Source of the DNA: Sorex araneus
Lineage: Eukaryota > Chordata > Mammalia > Eulipotyphla > Soricidae
NCBI RefSeq assembly: GCF_027595985.1
Contig: NC_073302.1
Coordinates: forward strand, 14,140,311-14,204,310
Direction of reading: 5' to 3'
Length of the DNA stretch: 64,000 nt
In this document: positions 34,270 through 44,799 of the stretch, one piece after another
Layout: the number at the start of each line of letters is the position of its first letter
Numbering within the stretch: position 1 is the stretch's first letter
Made by a program: the position numbers and the translations under genes
Notes under the pieces: model-generated
Told to the model about the DNA's origin: nothing
Seen by the model: only the letters and a program-made list of their open reading frames with translations
Databases searched by the model: none

Positions 34270-34440
34270 GAACCTGCTACAGGGAGAGGCTTGAGGCATG
34301 GTCGGGAGACTAGAGAGTGGTGGAGGGAAGGTGACAGTGGTGGTGGGATTGGTGTTGGAATATTGTATGCCTCTAACAAATCATCACAAACAGATCACTT
34401 TGTAAACCTTAGTGTTTAAATAAAGTTGGTAAAATAAAAT
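34270..34440 (+). mobile_element. L1 3' end, plus strand
   Basis: TGGTGGAGGGAAGGTGACAG, GGGATTGGTGTTGGAATATTG and TATGCCTCTAAC match the 3'UTR on the opposite strand at 36780-36850. It ends in an A-rich GGTAAAATAAAATG. Confidence 0.6.
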
Positions 34441-34820
34441 GATCCTTATTTTATTAGCTCACAATTCCCTGGGTTGATGGGCAGATCCTGCTATAGACAG
34501 TTTGAACTGTTCTCTGATGGACTTAATGGCGCATCTGCATTACATGGCTGCTGGTTGCCTGGCTGCCTGGCAGCTAAAGGATTCAGGATGGCATCAGTCA
34601 CGTCTCTGGCAATTTGCAGGATGTTGGCTACACACACAGTCAGGGTGAGTACGTTTCTCATCCTTCAGCAGGGTAGCCCGGGTTTCTTCACATAATGATT
34701 ACATGATTCCCAAAGCAAGAAAGAACAAGCCTCAATGTGCAGGCATTGTTCAAGTCGCTGTCTACATCGTGTTTTCTATTGCCCTGACCATGTCCAGCTC
34801 CATGTGACAAGAGCTAACGA
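34441..34820 (-). mobile_element. Ancient LTR-like repeat
   Basis: TTAGCTCACAATTCCCTGGG, CAGGATGGCATCAGTCACGTC, GCAGGGTAGCCCGGGTTTCTTCAC and TTGCCCTGACC run in the order I remember for an old mammalian LTR-type repeat. I cannot name the family with confidence. Confidence 0.4.
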
Positions 34821-34900
34821 GTGACCATGAATAGAGTCTGTGCCTGGTTTTGCTTCTCTCCTACTCACGAGTTTCCTCAAAGATACTTCCTGCAATGTTA

Positions 34901-34902
34901 TC

Positions 34903-34935
<33 letters not shown>

Positions 34936-34955
34936 TTTTCTCTCTCTCTCTCTCC
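34901..34955. repeat. CTGT array followed by CT array
   Basis: About eight CTGT units, then TTTT and about eight CT units. Confidence 0.97.
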
Positions 34956-35014
34956 ACCACCACCCTCTACTGGGCCTCAAACTATCATCTTCTCCGCTAC
35001 CTATGCTTTTGTTC

Positions 35015-35226
35015 AATCTAGTTTCCACATACCGGGGCCGGAGCGATAGTACAGCGGGTAGGGCGTTTGCCTTGCAAGCGGCCGACCCGAGTTCGATCCC
35101 CGGCATCCCATATGGTCCCTCAAGCACCGCCAGGAGTAATTCCTGAGTGCAGAGCCAGGAGTAACCCCTGAGCATCACTGGGTGTGACCCAAAAAGCGAA
35201 AAAAAAAAATCTAGTTTCCACATACC
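35015..35226 (+). mobile_element. SOR-like SINE, best-preserved copy
   Basis: Plus copy at 35034-35207 with a perfect 19-bp duplication AATCTAGTTTCCACATACC at 35015-35033 and 35208-35226. The head starts GGGGCCGGAGCGATAGTAC. The A box is TAGTACAGCGGG and the B box GAGTTCGATCCCC, the internal RNA polymerase III promoter of a tRNA. After it come CATCCCATATGGTCCC, GCAGAGCCAGGAGTAACCCC, GGGTGTGACCCAAAAAGCG and an A-tail. The perfect long duplication suggests it is among the youngest copies here. I take the family to be the shrew SOR SINE (recall, not searched). Confidence 0.96.
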
Positions 35227-35800
35227 AGCAGAACATTTACAAATCACATGCTTTGACATGTCACTCTTAAAACCCTCTGTGGTTGCCTCTTATCCTCAGG
35301 ACGAAGACCCAAAGCCTCACTGTGGCTGCAGCATCCTTTGTGACCTCACCCTTCCTGAGTCACCTGTCTTCCACTTCCCAACCACTCTCTGGGGAAATCC
35401 AGGGGTGCTGGGGTCATTCCAGCTCTTCCAATACTGGTGATCTTTCTGGCCCTAGGACTGAGATCTTGTTTTTGCTTTTTCCTGTAAGGTTTTTCCTTTC
35501 CTCTTCAGCTGATTAGACCCCACTTCAACACCAACTCAGGTCCCAGCACTTAGGTTGTCTTCCACGACCCCCTCCTGAGTTCAGTCTCAGTTTTATGTTA
35601 TCCTAGTACCACGTATTTTTCCTCACAAGCAGGTGCTTCAGAGTCCATCTCTAGATGTGGGTTGTTTGCCATCTTCACTAGATATGAAACTCCAGGAAAC
35701 ATTGTATCTGTTTTGCTTGCATAGTATCCCTGGGCTCTCACATACGCTCTGACACACAGTAGGTGCTCACTTAATGACCATTTAATGATGAGTACTAAGG
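35227..35800 (+). mobile_element. L2 3' region
   Basis: CCCTCTGTGGTTGCCTCTTATC, CTCAGGACGAAGACCCAAAGC, CCAACTCAGGTCCCAGCAC, a CTCCAGGAAACATTGTATCTG block and CACACAGTAGGTGCTCACTTAATG follow L2 order. The SINE at 35034 lies at its 5' side. Confidence 0.7.
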
Positions 35801-36465
35801 CACTTCACAGACTCCTCTCTCCTTTCCTCTGCTCTTTGCTTGTGTGGAATTTGTCAGCAAGAGAGCCGAGAATTTGTCCTGAATTTTAAATAACACTGGA
35901 TTCCAAAATGGGGAGATTTAGCAGACAAAGCTCTTTCCTTCATCTTTTTTTTTTCCTTCTTCTTTTTTTAAACTAAGGCTGAGATACGGCTCACCCTCTG
36001 GGGACATTTCCACCCCCCTCTCTCCCCGCAAAATGGGCGCTGTGAACTGCTCTCTCAGAAATCTCGTGAAAAGGGCAGGGTATTGGAATTTGAGACAAAG
36101 GGAAGAAAAATGAGCTAGCTTGAAAAGTCTGCCGGCATCTTAATGAGCGAGATTATTCTGGGAAATGCAGGAGTCTGCTGTAAAGGCCCTGGTAAGAGGC
36201 AGTTTATAACCAGCCTTGGGTCAGACACACAGCCCACTCACGCACACACAGACGGGGCCAAGCAACAGAGCCTCCCTGCACCAGCCTTGGAATAACGCCT
36301 GCCTCCAAAATTAGGAAGGAGCAATCTGAGCAAGGCCAGGGGCTTCTCTGAGGAAGGAAGAGTGTGCTGTCCCGTTCTAGAACTACCATGCAGGATGCTG
36401 AGGCAGAGAGTGGGACTTTATAGGACTGGGCTCAACATATCCTGGCCCTGCCTACGTTGCTTTTA
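35801..36465. other. Anonymous sequence
   Basis: No repeat recognised. The part at 36090-36200 is repeat-free and could be unique conserved DNA. Confidence 0.4.
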
Positions 36466-36470
36466 TTTTT

Positions 36471-36716
36471 AATGATGTATTGCTTATCAATTTGTTTGAG
36501 CGGGCACCAGTAATGTCTCTCATTGAGAGACTTATTGTTACTGTTTTTGACATATCCAATACGCACGGGTAGCTTGCCAGGCTCTGCCATGCGGGCTCAA
36601 TACTCTGGGTAGCTTGCCGGGCTCTCCAAGAGAGGCAGAGGAATTGAACTCGGGTCAGCCGCATGAAAGGCAAACGCTCAACCGCTGTGCTATCGCTCCA
36701 GCCAATAATGTGTATT
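36471..36716 (-). mobile_element. SINE-2 copy
   Basis: Minus copy at about 36482-36703, lacking the extreme tail. It has TTTGTTTGAGCGGGCACC, GTCTCTCATTGAGAGAC, two GTAGCTTGCC blocks and a head ending ATCGCTCCAGCC. Imperfect duplication AATGATGTATT / AATAATGTGTATT. It abuts the A-tail side of the L1 that follows. Confidence 0.8.
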
Positions 36717-36719
36717 ACT

Positions 36720-37760
36720 AATTTTTTTAAAAAACAATTTAGTCAGCATGAAACTGCAAAGTTATTCATGGTTGGGGCTCAGGCATACAATGTTTCAACA
36801 CCAATCCCTTCACCAGTGTCCAGTGTCCACTTCCCTCTAGCAATGCTGCCCCCCGCCCCTTGCCTCCCACCCACCCATCAGCTTCTACAGGAGGTGCCGT
36901 TGTAATATTTCTGCATTGTGGTTTATGGTACCGTACTGATAGGATTTCAGACATAAAATTTTATCACCTTTCAGTACCATCTCCTCCTCCTCGTTGGATG
37001 CTTCTCTCCACCACAGTCATGTCCCCTCCCTGTCTTATCCCCCTGGTCCCTTCAAGTGACATGTTCCCTGCTGAAGACCACTTCTCATGTTCTTTGTTTC
37101 CATTGTCTTTGGGCATTTGTTATTCCACTATTACGTTTCTTTATATTTCACCTATGAGAAAAATAATTCTGGGTTGTTCTTTGTCTTTTCACTAATTTTG
37201 CTCAGCATGTGTACCCTTCAGATCCATAGATGAAGTAGGAAATTGCTTAATTTTTATCTTTTCTTACAGCCAAATAAGAAAAACCGACAAGCTACCCAGA
37301 GTCTACTGCCCGCTCAGGAGAGCCTGGCAAGCTCCCCGTGGCGTATTCATATCCCAAATACAGTAACAGATATAGCCATGCCTCTCAGAGAGCCTGGCAA
37401 GCTGACCGAGAGTATCCGGTCTGTTCGGCAGAACCTGGCAAGCTACCTGTGGCATATTCGATATGACAAAAACAGTAACGATAGGTCTCACTTCCATGAC
37501 CCTGAAAGAGCCTCCAATCGTTGGGAAAGATGAGTAAGGAGAGGCTGCTAATATCTCAGGACTGAGTATAATAGAGACATTACTGGTGCCCTGTCGAGTA
37601 AATCGACAAACAACGGGATGACAGTGATACAGTGATACAGCCAAGTAATATTCCATTGTGTATATGTACCATAGTTTCTTGGACAAGTGTCTATTCTTGG
37701 ACACTTTGTTTCTAGATTTTGAATGTGTTATTTTTGTCCTTATTTATTTATCGTATAGTT
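36720..37760 (-). mobile_element. L1 3' end with ORF2 terminus, interrupted by SINE-2
   Basis: Read on the minus strand, 37649-37760 gives the L1 ORF2 region (complement of TTCCATTGTGTATATGTACC, i.e. the usual ATACACAATGGAATATTA). The region before the SINE-2 insertion (37170-37265) gives sequence near the ORF2 end. 36720-37170 is a G-rich 3'UTR ending in a short A-tail. This copy ties the G-rich 3'UTR family to L1. A SINE-2 at 37278-37635 splits it. Confidence 0.75.
37265..37648 (+). mobile_element. Long-form SINE-2 inside L1
   Basis: Plus copy at 37278-37635 flanked by TACAGCCAAATAA / TACAGCCAAGTAA (37265-37277, 37636-37648). It is longer than the other copies. The GCCTGGCAAGCT-type block appears at 37322, 37393 and, as AACCTGGCAAGCTACC, at 37432. 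An extra insert of about 80 bp (37490-37565, with GAAAGAGCCTCCAATCG and GATGAGTAAGGAGAGGCTGC) sits between CAGTAACGATAGGTCTCAC and GACATTACTGGTGCC. The same insert is in the copy at 61670-61775. No tRNA head is visible. Confidence 0.8.
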
Positions 37761-38220
37761 GGACTTTCCTTAGGTCAGAGTTATGGAATATTTGGAATAT
37801 TTGTTTCACAACAAAATTCATATGACAAAGTCTAGCTTTTTCCTTAACTTCAAGTGTGGGTTTGTGCTGAGCTGGAGCCTTTAATAAAGTAATTAAGGTT
37901 GAAAGAGGAGAAGGAGGACTCTGACCTACACGATTAGTGTTTTTATTGAGAGAGAAACTGCAGAGCTCACTCTCTTCCTCATGACACGAGAATATAGCGA
38001 GAAGGGACTTGCTTGTAAGTCTGGAAGAGAACCCTTACCAGAACCTAACCCCGTCTGTTCCCTGAGGTCCACTAGCATCCAAAGCTGTGAGAAATATTCT
38101 TCTGTTTTAGAAGCCACCCAACCTATAGTTTCATGGAATGGCAGCCAGATCGGCTTAATACAGCCAGTCTTCTGAATGTGCTTTTTACTCACAATAAATT
38201 TTTGTTTGTTTTTCCTTTTT
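37761..38220. other. Anonymous sequence
   Basis: Nothing recognised. Confidence 0.4.
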
Positions 38221-38221
38221 C

Positions 38222-38545
38222 TTTTTTTTAAAATTAATTTATTCTTTTATTGAATCACCATGTGGAAAGTTACAAAGCTTTCAGGTTTAAGTCTCAGTCA
38301 TACAATGCTCGAACACTCATCCCTTCACCAGTGCACATATTCCACCACCAAGAATCACAGCATACCTCTCCCTGTCCCCCCCACCTCCCCAGCCCCCCAC
38401 CCCGCCTGTGTAACTGGTAAATTTCACTTTACTTTCACTTTACTTTGATTACATTCAATATTTCAGCAAAAAACTCACTATTATTGTTTGGAGTTTCTCC
38501 CCCCTAAATTCGGACCTGCTGGAAAGGAAGCATTTGATAATTCTC
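38222..38545 (-). mobile_element. L1 3' end, minus strand
   Basis: T-rich tail, TTGAATCACCATGTGGAAAG, AGTCATACAATGCTCGAACAC, CCATCCCTTCACCAG-like TCATCCCTTCACCAGTGC and a C-rich block. Upstream of the C-rich block it differs from 1122, 51322 and 52121, so it is another subfamily. Confidence 0.65.
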
Positions 38546-38661
38546 ATGATAAATTTTATGGTAGCTTCTTGTTTTCACTTATAAACATAAATGTTAGAGA
38601 GATAAAAAAAAACAGTTGTTCAAGGTCTCTCTCATGGCAATTAAGTGGGGTATCAAAATTC

Positions 38662-38839
38662 AAATTCAGGAGTCAGAGCGATAGTACAGTAGGTAGGGTG
38701 TTTGCCTTTTATGCCACAGACCTGGGTTTGATCACTGGAATCCCATGTGGCCCCCCAAGCTCACTGGGAGTGATTCCTGAGCACAGAACCAGGAGTAATC
38801 CTTGAACATTGCCAGGTTTGAAAAAAAATTGAGTTCAGG
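38662..38839 (+). mobile_element. SOR-like SINE
   Basis: Plus copy (38668-38828) with GATAGTACAGTAGGTAGGG, GGGTTTGATCACTGG and GCACAGAACCAGGAGTAATCC; moderately diverged. The A-tail abuts the next SINE. Confidence 0.85.
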
Positions 38840-39044
38840 CTACAGGACTTCTTTTCTTTTTTGGCTTTTTGGGTCACACCCAGCGATGCTCAAGGGTTAC
38901 TCCTGGCTCTGCACTCAGGAATTACTCCTGGCAGTGGTGAGAAGAGCATATGGGATGCCGGGGATAGAACCCAGGTCGGCCACATGCAAGGCAAGTGCTC
39001 TCTACACTCTACTATTGCTTCAACCCTGAGGCTATAGGACTTCT
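38837..39044 (-). mobile_element. SOR-like SINE, tail-to-tail with the previous copy
   Basis: Minus copy at 38853-39028. A 16-bp duplication AGGCTACAGGACTTCT / AGGCTATAGGACTTCT (one mismatch) lies at 38837-38852 and 39029-39044. Confidence 0.93.
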
Positions 39045-39314
39045 AAACCAGGAGTCAGTGGTGGAGGGAGGGAACTTTGGGTTCTTCTAAGAGATCTCGA
39101 ATTACCCTGATTTTCTTACCCAAATTCTCCATAGGGACATTTACATACATGTCTATTTCTCATTTAGATTCTAGATGGTTGGGTGCATTATTTTTACGGT
39201 CTGCATAATTTTTTTAAAAAATCTTCCCACAAACACAGTCAAAATTTGCATGCAAGAAGTTCAATCAGTACACTAATTTAGTAACCTCCATTTAAGGAGC
39301 TTGGGAAAGAGGAA

Positions 39315-39470
39315 AGAGCACTGTACTTGAACAAGGGAAAATAGGATGAGCCAATTATAATCCAAGCAAGTTACTTTATTCTCTGAGCCCTACTTTCTGT
39401 TACAGGGCGGGGTGTTAGAAATATGACTACCTGGTGAAAAAATTGCGAACAAGTTAATGAAAGTGGAGAT
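39315..39470 (+). mobile_element. MIR fragment
   Basis: GAGCACTGTACTTGAACAAGG, CAAGCAAGTTACTTTATTCTC and TGAGCCCTACTTTCTG follow MIR order. Confidence 0.5.
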
Positions 39471-40563
39471 GTTGTAAACTGGAGTGTTTTCTTCCCGATG
39501 GACTATCCGTTTGAATGTCATTGTTAACTGCTGATCTTTAAAAACTTGACTGGCCAGAGAATTTGCTACCTAGTAGGCAGGAAGTGTTTTCTTCTCCAAT
39601 ACGGGCTGAATCCAGTCTGGCTGAGGACCAAGACTTGCCCCTCCTCACCCTTTTGCCGGATTTTGTCCCTCTTCACCAAGCACCCAGTGGCCTTCAGGGA
39701 GCTCCTTCATGCAAACATGTGCAGATTAGTCACAGTAGCAGATAAAGAGGGTTGAGTGACTGTGGGACGCTGTGAAGGAGCTCCTATTAGCCCGGTCTGT
39801 GTATCTCTAGTGGAAGGGGTTGGTAAACAGTTCACACTTATCTTGCTCCTCGGCATTTAGCTGATTTCCATAATGAGCTCCATTGAACTGGAAGGCCCCA
39901 GAGGTGTCTCGAGGCTTCTGAAATTCTCTGTGCTCTGTAAATCTGATTTATGGAGAGGCGAACACTCTTGGGTCAATAAAGGGAGAGAGAAGAACTAGGG
40001 AGACAGCTTCATGTCAGCAGGCCTTATCTGGAATTCTAGTACCAGGTTGGTCCCTCTCTGCCCCCCTTTCCCCCACACACATAGCATTGTGGGTATATCT
40101 CTGGAGGATGTCCCCAGCACTGTGAGGTGTGTCCTTAGAGGCTTCAGAGCTTTGGTGTCATATTCCTGGTGTTCATCTCTGCATCCTCACTCTAGCATTG
40201 ATCTACCCGGCCTGGTTGTCAGAATGTCATGGCAGTAGTCCCTGTGGTCACTGAGGACTGTTTGGGAGGCTGCAAACAAAAATAAAAGAAAAAGAATTCA
40301 CCCGTATTAGGCTACAGTATCCGGGGAAGCTGAGGCACCCAGGGCTTTGGTGAATTCTGGGTAGAGCAGAAAAGAGGTGACAACAAGCATTCTGTCATGA
40401 CCTACTCTAGGTACAATGTGAGAGACACTGAGGTTAGTTTTCTGCAGGAATTCGCTGGCCAGGTGTAACTCACTGTATCTAACTGCAGTCTGGAATCTAT
40501 TAACTTTTTTACATTTTTACCCCCAAGGTAAATGATACAAAGGCAACACAGTGTCCTGGCACA
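39471..40563. other. Anonymous sequence
   Basis: No repeat or exon recognised. 39770-39990 is listed separately as a weak regulatory candidate. Confidence 0.4.
39770..39990. promoter_or_regulatory. Candidate unique conserved stretch
   Basis: Repeat-free, with balanced composition and motifs such as CATTTAGCTGATTTCCATAATG and TCTGTAAATCTGATTTATGG. Support is only the absence of repeats and motif texture. Confidence 0.18.
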
Positions 40564-40868
40564 TCCTTCCTTCTTCCTTCCTTCCTTCCTTCCTTCCTTC
40601 CTTCCTTCCTTCCTTCCTTCCTTCCTTCCTTCCTTCCTTCCTTCCTTCCTTCCTTCCTTCCTTCCTTCCTTCCTTCCTCTCTCCCTTCCTTCCTTCCTCT
40701 CTCCCTCCCTCCCTTCCTTCCTTCCTTCCTCTCTCCCTTCCTTCCTTCCTTCCTTCCTTCCTTCCTTCCTTCCTTCCTTCCTTCCTTCCTTCCTTCCTTC
40801 CTTCCTTCCTTCCTTCCTTCCTTCCTTCCTTCCTTCCTTCCTTCCTTCTTTCCTTCCTCCCTCCATTC
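40564..40868. repeat. CCTT microsatellite, about 300 bp
   Basis: Two long CCTT arrays (40569-40677 and 40738-40855) are separated by a short stretch with CTCTCCC and CCCTCCC variants. This is the longest simple repeat in the window and encodes the lysine/glycine/arginine or proline/serine frames seen here, which are not genes. Confidence 0.99.
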
Positions 40869-40884
40869 CTATCAGCACTGTGTG

Positions 40885-41225
40885 TTGTTCTAAGGAAAAG
40901 GTAATTAACCATCACAGATGTGGACCTGCTTTCATAAAATTCACAGTCTGGGAGGAACATATGGAGATCAATAAAATAATCAAATAAAGATAAAAGTTCT
41001 GCTTTGAGGAGAGCTACAAAGTATTGATACTTGGGAAGAAAAAGCTAGAGTCTCTGATAGGGGAAAATGACATAATTAGGAAATACTTCTTTAAAAAGAT
41101 ATATGTGAGTTTTAAGGTCTGCAGGAGTTATGAAAAGTAGAAGAGACGTCCAAGCAGAAGGGCAGAAGGATCAGCTTGTGTAAAGACATCGTGGCTGGAA
41201 GGAGGATGATGAGTAGTCAGATCAC
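40885..41225 (-). mobile_element. L2 fragment, minus strand
   Basis: AAATTCACAGTCTGGGAGG, CAATAAAATAATCAAATAAAG, AGCAGAAGGGCAGAAGGATC and GTGTAAAGACATCGTGGC match reversed L2 blocks in order. Confidence 0.6.
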
Positions 41226-41879
41226 GCTAGTTTTTGCTGCAGTAACAAAGATCTCCCATATATTAGAAGATGAACAAAATGTTGTTTGTTTCTCGCATTT
41301 ACTTCGTTCCCATCATTAGCTAGCAAAGTGTTCTCATTTATTTTTTCCCATGAAGGAATGTGAAAAATGCAAAATCCCGCTAAGAAGATTATATCACTGG
41401 GAACTTTGCAAGTTTCTTGAACTCAAACATAGTTAATGAGCAGCTCTTACATCTCTTCCTGGCACACTGGAAGGAAGAAAGGACTTTGTGGTAGGGCTAT
41501 GAGAACTAGGGTGTGTATCATTTTGGCTGAAGCTAGAATGGCAGGAATAGGTGAAATCTTACAAGATTCCATAGAAATGGTAAGTATTTGGAATATTAGT
41601 CTAAGAACAATAAACAGTTGTTGAAATTGTGTGAGCATAGACACCTAAATAAGAAGAAGCTACGAGTGTCTTTATTTTACAGATAGTATTGATAGTTAAA
41701 ATTGTTGATAGCTTACCCTGTCCTAGTCACTAGTTATTTTCTTCCTGTTTTTACCTGAGTTAACAAGGAAACTAAGGCTTCTTGAAAAAAAAAAAACAAT
41801 TTGATAAAATTCACAGTGTCCAAATAGCTTATGTTCTTTTCAATCTATCACTGAGTTTGAAGGAAAACCAGGCATCACT
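41226..41879. other. Anonymous sequence
   Basis: A MIR-like scrap may lie at 41745-41830 (GTTAACAAGGAAACTAAGGC). Nothing else recognised. Confidence 0.4.
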
Positions 41880-41985
41880 GAGGTGGGATTCACGGGGCCA
41901 TATAGGGTTCTTGGAATGGAACTGAAGTGGAACTCATGCGAGGTTGGTGCTCTCCCCGATGTACTGTCTCTCTCAGCCTAGTATA
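41880..41985 (-). mobile_element. Decayed SOR-like SINE fragment
   Basis: GGGGCCATATAGGGTTCTTGG, GGAACTCATGCGAGGTTGG and a CTGTCTCTCTCAG end loosely match a reversed SOR head. Confidence 0.45.
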
Positions 41986-42695
41986 TTTTAAGCAGTATCT
42001 TGTTTAATCTGTGAATCACAGGTCTGTAGGATATAAACACACCTACATTTGCAAGGAAAACCAGATTCAGATTTCGTGTAGCTGATAGTTGCTGAATTAT
42101 CAAAAACTTGCTTCTGTAAAACACCAAATACAGGACAGAGGGAGCATCATCTGCTCTCCAAGATCGTGTTCAGTGTGATTTTTAATGCAAATGAGTCAAC
42201 CAGCAAAGCATTCATCAAGGGGCTGCTGCTCCCATTGGTAGGAGACCCGCATCTCTCACATCTTATTTTAGTTGCTATGGATGGGGTTACTGTTCCATAA
42301 CACCCTTCTGGAACACATACCTAGACACATCCGGTGTGATTTCTATCTTTGGCAGGAAGGTAAAAACAAAGTGTATCATTGGCATTCAGCCTCTTCTTTT
42401 AATCAATGTGTCATTTGATGAGAGACACCCTTCACGCCTACTGCCCCCATTTCCAGTGCCGATAGGAGATCCTGAACACATTCCAATTCCCTGGGCTGTG
42501 GGGGAAAACCAAGAAGGATAAAGGGAAGGGAACACAGTCTTTTTCATCAACTGCTTTATCCAATGACCAACTGGGTCTTGTCAAATCTTTGCCAGCATCT
42601 CTCTTACCAGGTCTCAAACCTCAGAACAGTTAGACAAATGCCCAACGCCCAACTCCTATCATCTCCCTTGTTTATTCATCTATTTATTCACCTAT
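41986..42695. other. Anonymous sequence
   Basis: Near 42180-42210 an octamer ATGCAAAT-like and AP-1-like TGAGTCAA sit together (TTTAATGCAAATGAGTCAAC). No repeat recognised. Confidence 0.35.
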
Positions 42696-42924
42696 AAGTT
42701 ACACATTCGTGGGGCTGGAGTGATAGCACAGTGGGTAGGGTGTTTGCCTTGCACGTGACTGACCCGGGTTCGGTTCCCAGCATCCCATATGGTCCCCTGA
42801 GCACTGCCAGGGATAATTCCTGAGTGCAGAGCCAGGATTAACCCCTGTGCATCACCAGGTGTGACCCAAAAAGCAAAAAATCAAAAAAAAAAAACCCAAG
42901 AAACAAAACAAGTTACACATTCGT
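42696..42924 (+). mobile_element. SOR-like SINE with perfect 15-bp duplication
   Basis: Plus copy at 42711-42909 starting GGGGCTGGAGTGATAGCAC. The duplication AAGTTACACATTCGT lies at 42696-42710 and 42910-42924. The A-rich tail is interrupted. Confidence 0.96.
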
Positions 42925-43139
42925 TAAGTACCTAATAACTAATATTTAGTAAAAGTCCTTCATTTTCTGCATACAAATTGATTTTTCAGACATGCAATCT
43001 ATCACGAATGTCTAGTTTGGGAAACTTCAGTGTCATTTTTCTGTTTGGGGTGTTCAGGAACCTCTAAAATCCTCTGGCCATCACCCATCTATCTTCACTT
43101 GCCCATCTTCTAGGTAGCTACTCTTTTTTACTTCTTCTA

Positions 43140-43708
43140 CCTTGTTTTTCCTTGTTTTAAGTGGATTACTAGCTGAGGAAGGAAGAAAGGGACACACCCT
43201 GACACACCCTTGTTTGGACCCCACCCTTGAACGGATCTCCTAGTAATCTCCTTAGATAAGATTTTGTTAATCTTCTCAAGAAATGGTCTTACCCTTCTTT
43301 GTTGATTTGTTAATGTTAAACCCACCTTTGTGTTACTGCCCTATGTAATTTGCTATATAAACTAGGACTGCGGGGGAAGACAGAGAGACAGAAGAAGAAG
43401 ACAAGGGAAACAGAAGAAGAGAAGGGAGACAGAGGGAGAAGAACAGAGAAGACACAGAAGCAGAGACAGAGAGAGGTTGGAAGAGACCACACAGAGACAG
43501 AGACAGAGAGACAGACATAAGAGAGCACAGCGGCACACACAGAAGCAGAGCACAAGGAGGAGCTGTCCCCATCTGGTCCTTACACAGCGGCTCGAGAACA
43601 CCAAACACGAGTGGCCTGTGCAAAAGAGAACTGCCCCGAAGCCCATGGACAACAGAACAACACATCGTGTCTCCCCTCCCGTGTGTGCCGCCTTTGTGAT
43701 TTTTTACA
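43140..43708 (+). mobile_element. Solo LTR-like unit of an endogenous retrovirus
   Basis: The unit has a TATA-type motif GCTATATAAACTAGG at about 43352. This is followed by a purine-rich transcribed-like region (43373-43545), then GCCCATGGACAACAGAACAAC, a pyrimidine-rich CTCCCCTCCC and a candidate CA terminus at 43707-43708. This is the layout of a U3-R-U5 long terminal repeat. No retroviral coding sequence or second LTR is visible within the window, so it reads as solo. The 5' boundary and the target duplication are not clear. Alternative: a promoter-like region with simple repeat. Confidence 0.5.
43373..43545. repeat. Purine-rich GAGACA/GAAGAA tract
   Basis: Repeats of AGACAGAGA and GAAGAAG types, without a strict unit, inside the LTR-like element. 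Confidence 0.85.
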
Positions 43709-43894
43709 GTATTTGATTTTTTTTTTTCAAGCCAACCAACTGAGGAATCCTGGATAAGTGATTAAATGCCCCAGAACCTTGTTTCCTCTTCTGGAAAACC
43801 AAAATTCTAACACTCATTTTAAGGCCTATGGGATTGTGAGTAAGCGATTTTTTGTTATCACAATTGGTGTTCATTGCACATCAGCTCTGACTTA

Positions 43895-44070
43895 TAGCCT
43901 TACTCTGAGTGCTTCCTGTGTGCCAGATTCTGTGCCAGATTCCACTGTGTCATTAGGGGCCCTAACATCATCTGGGGAGGATTGACCGAGACAAAAAGAT
44001 TAAATGAGATATTGAACATGCTGTGCTTATATGGTGCCTGTATCTATTAAGTGCTCAGTAAGTGGTGTTA
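43895..44070 (+). mobile_element. MIR-type fragments
   Basis: CTGAGTGCTTCCTGTGTGCCAG (a reversed-type block) is followed by AGATTAAATGAGATATTGAAC and TTAAGTGCTCAGTAAGTGG, the plus-strand MIR 3' end. Confidence 0.5.
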
Positions 44071-44799
44071 TAATCTACTGATGTGCATTTATTCCTGCAT
44101 ATTATTTAACATAAAACATGTTGAGGAAGTATGGCTTGTTTGTGACTTATAGATGGTTGCTCTTTAATCATATAATGGTATTGAGTTGGAACTGACTTCA
44201 GAATGTAAAGCCCACTGATGCATATTTGCAGCTTTGTATTGTTAATGGGCAGGAATGATGTAAGCAGAGAATAGATTCAGAATAAAAAGACAATCTGTTC
44301 GAGGAAGAGACTTTAGATGACAATGGAGTTGAGGGTTATTGATAGATAGAGAAGTATCTATGGTAAGAAGGGAGCTGATATCTTGCTCCTAAGACAATGC
44401 TTATGGATTACCTTCTCTCTGAATTTTCTCTCTTAAAGTCTTATCAGAAAGGCATCCAAGGGCAAGGGATTTGAGTATTGCCTAGAATGGACATAAGAAT
44501 CCTGGATTAGACCTAGGACTAAGAACCAGTTAGACCATTGATCAATCAACAGGAGAAAACTTTGCAGTAGACTGAAAAATATAAGACTTTCCAAGCTGAA
44601 GAGACTCTTTATCTCTGAGTTTTTATCTTTAAGTTTTTTTTTTAAATCACATTTTACTTCTGTGAATCTTAATTTTTATATAGAATTAGGACAATCAAAT
44701 TCACCCATCCATATGGTTTTGAAGCTCAAAATATATAGAATAAGTGAAATGGGTTTTTAGACTATAGATAGACTGTGAATAGGTTAGTTATTCTTTTTT
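44071..44799. other. Anonymous AT-rich sequence
   Basis: Nothing recognised apart from a T-run at 44634-44643. Confidence 0.4.

Noticed and set aside
35034..35110. tRNA gene suggested by A and B boxes
   Set aside because: The boxes belong to the SINE head; no cloverleaf with an anticodon arm and acceptor stem is seen, and the SINE body and A-tail follow.
40402..40987. Long frames rich in Lys/Glu/Gly/Arg or Pro/Ser/Phe/Leu
   Set aside because: They are translations of the CCTT/AAGG microsatellite.
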